64,000 nt of DNA from CBCOTE01 sp965112965. GTDB lineage: Bacteria > Desulfobacterota > Desulfovibrionia > Desulfovibrionales > Desulfovibrionaceae. Location of the stretch: the NCBI GenBank assembly GCA_965112965.1, contig CBCOTE010000001.1, positions 1 through 64,000 on the forward strand. The letters are read 5' to 3'. Positions 63,404-64,000 of this stretch are shown here, piece after piece; position 1 is the stretch's first letter; each line of letters opens with the position of its first letter. A program made the position numbers and the translations under genes. The notes below the pieces were generated by a model that was not told the origin of the DNA, ran no database searches, and was given only the letters and a program-made list of their open reading frames with translations.

Positions 63404-64000
63404 ATGAGCCAACAGAATCTGGCGGCAAAATACCGACCACAACGCTTCGACGAAGTAATCGGCCAAAGGACCGTTCGGAATATCCTCTCTCGGGCTACAG
63501 CTACGGATCATATAGCCTCGGCTTACCTCTTCTCCGGTACTCGGGGGGTAGGTAAAACTACCCTAGCCCGCATTCTAGCTAAGGCCGTCAACTGCATTCA
63601 GGCCCCAACAGCTGAACCCTGTAATCAGTGCGTCCATTGCCGCCAAATCACTATCGGAATAGCTGTAGACGTAATGGAGATCGACGCGGCTACTCATACC
63701 GGCGTCGATGACGTACGCATCCTCCAGGAGACTATCGGCTACGCACCCCTAGAATGCCGATACAAGATATACATCATCGATGAGGCGCATATGCTTTCAC
63801 GATCGGCTTTCAATGCGCTCTTAAAAACGCTGGAGGAGCCGCCCCCGGGGGTCGCCTTCATAATGGCCAGCACCGAACCACAGAAACTTCCCGTCACCAT
63901 TGTTAGCCGCTGCCAAAACTACGTATTTAAGCGGATACCAGCCTCCCGGTTGGAAAAACACCTGCAGAGTGTACTTGCCCGTGAAGAGTTCAAATTCGAG
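63404..64000 (+). CDS. dnaX: DNA polymerase III gamma/tau subunit, 5' part
   Basis: The first 199 codons of the clamp-loader ATPase; the gene runs off the window. The N-terminus reads QNLAAKYRPQRFDEVIGQ. Walker A is GTRGVGKTTLARIL, the zinc-binding cysteines are in VNC and CNQCVHC, Walker B is YKIYIIDEAHMLS, followed by FNALLKTLEEPPPGVAFIMA, the sensor region TEPQKLPVTIVSRCQ and a KRIPASRLEKHL end. The ATG lies 125 bp after ilvE with only a weak ribosome-binding site. Whether a tau/gamma frameshift site is present cannot be seen here. Identity is secure. Confidence 0.95.
   Translation, partial: MSQQNLAAKYRPQRFDEVIGQRTVRNILSRATATDHIASAYLFSGTRGVGKTTLARILAKAVNCIQAPTAEPCNQCVHCRQITIGIAVDVMEIDAATHTGVDDVRILQETIGYAPLECRYKIYIIDEAHMLSRSAFNALLKTLEEPPPGVAFIMASTEPQKLPVTIVSRCQNYVFKRIPASRLEKHLQSVLAREEFKFE

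Overview
The window looks like a chromosome segment from a degenerating, host-restricted Desulfovibrio-like bacterium (Desulfovibrionaceae). The assignment rests on protein style: a stand-alone AICAR transformylase (as a pseudogene), the ygfA-pgeF and coaX-eno-folD gene pairs, an anaerobe-type ferredoxin-nitroreductase, a Tat-exported iron superoxide dismutase and a DhnA-type aldolase. I could not run a search, so the family level is inference. By my own addition, the 24 intact or edge-truncated protein genes cover about 23 kb of 64 kb, roughly 36 percent. The rest is AT-richer, full of stops and homopolymer runs, and carries traces of eroded genes. I saw no transposase, phage gene, rRNA or CRISPR array.

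Layout. 1-20.9 kb is mostly minus-strand: rlmN, a DUF1134/EipA protein with fifteen perfect 39-bp repeats, dinB, tlyA, and the folD-eno-coaX cluster, plus a plus-strand tRNA-Arg(UCG). 20.9-24.9 kb is gene-free. 24.9-32.6 kb holds a small conserved-looking hypothetical gene, a shattered purH (AICAR transformylase) pseudogene, an RNase II-family exonuclease, ogt, sodB, ygfA and a broken pgeF. 32.6-43.1 kb has der, a three-gene SxtJ/DUF5989/carbamoyltransferase operon and gatB. 43.1-53 kb has only nadK and a ferredoxin-nitroreductase. 53-64 kb has tRNA-His(GUG), murA, an aldolase that lacks the family's Schiff-base lysine, a TPR-like protein, ilvE and the start of dnaX, which runs off the window.

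The retained genes are mainly informational and core-metabolic: translation and RNA modification (rlmN, tlyA, gatB, der, tRNAs), replication and repair (dnaX, dinB, ogt), cofactors (coaX, nadK, folD, ygfA), glycolysis (eno), peptidoglycan precursor synthesis (murA) and branched-chain amino acids (ilvE). The loss of the AICAR transformylase domain suggests that de novo purine synthesis is blocked, while one-carbon folate enzymes remain.

The best leads are: (1) the intact SxtJ-DUF5989-carbamoyltransferase operon in an otherwise decaying region; (2) the perfect 15 x 39-bp array in the EipA protein; (3) homopolymer-run frameshifts in the purH pseudogene, seen against many poly(A) tracts; (4) long perfect inverted repeats in decaying DNA; (5) the aldolase without its catalytic lysine.
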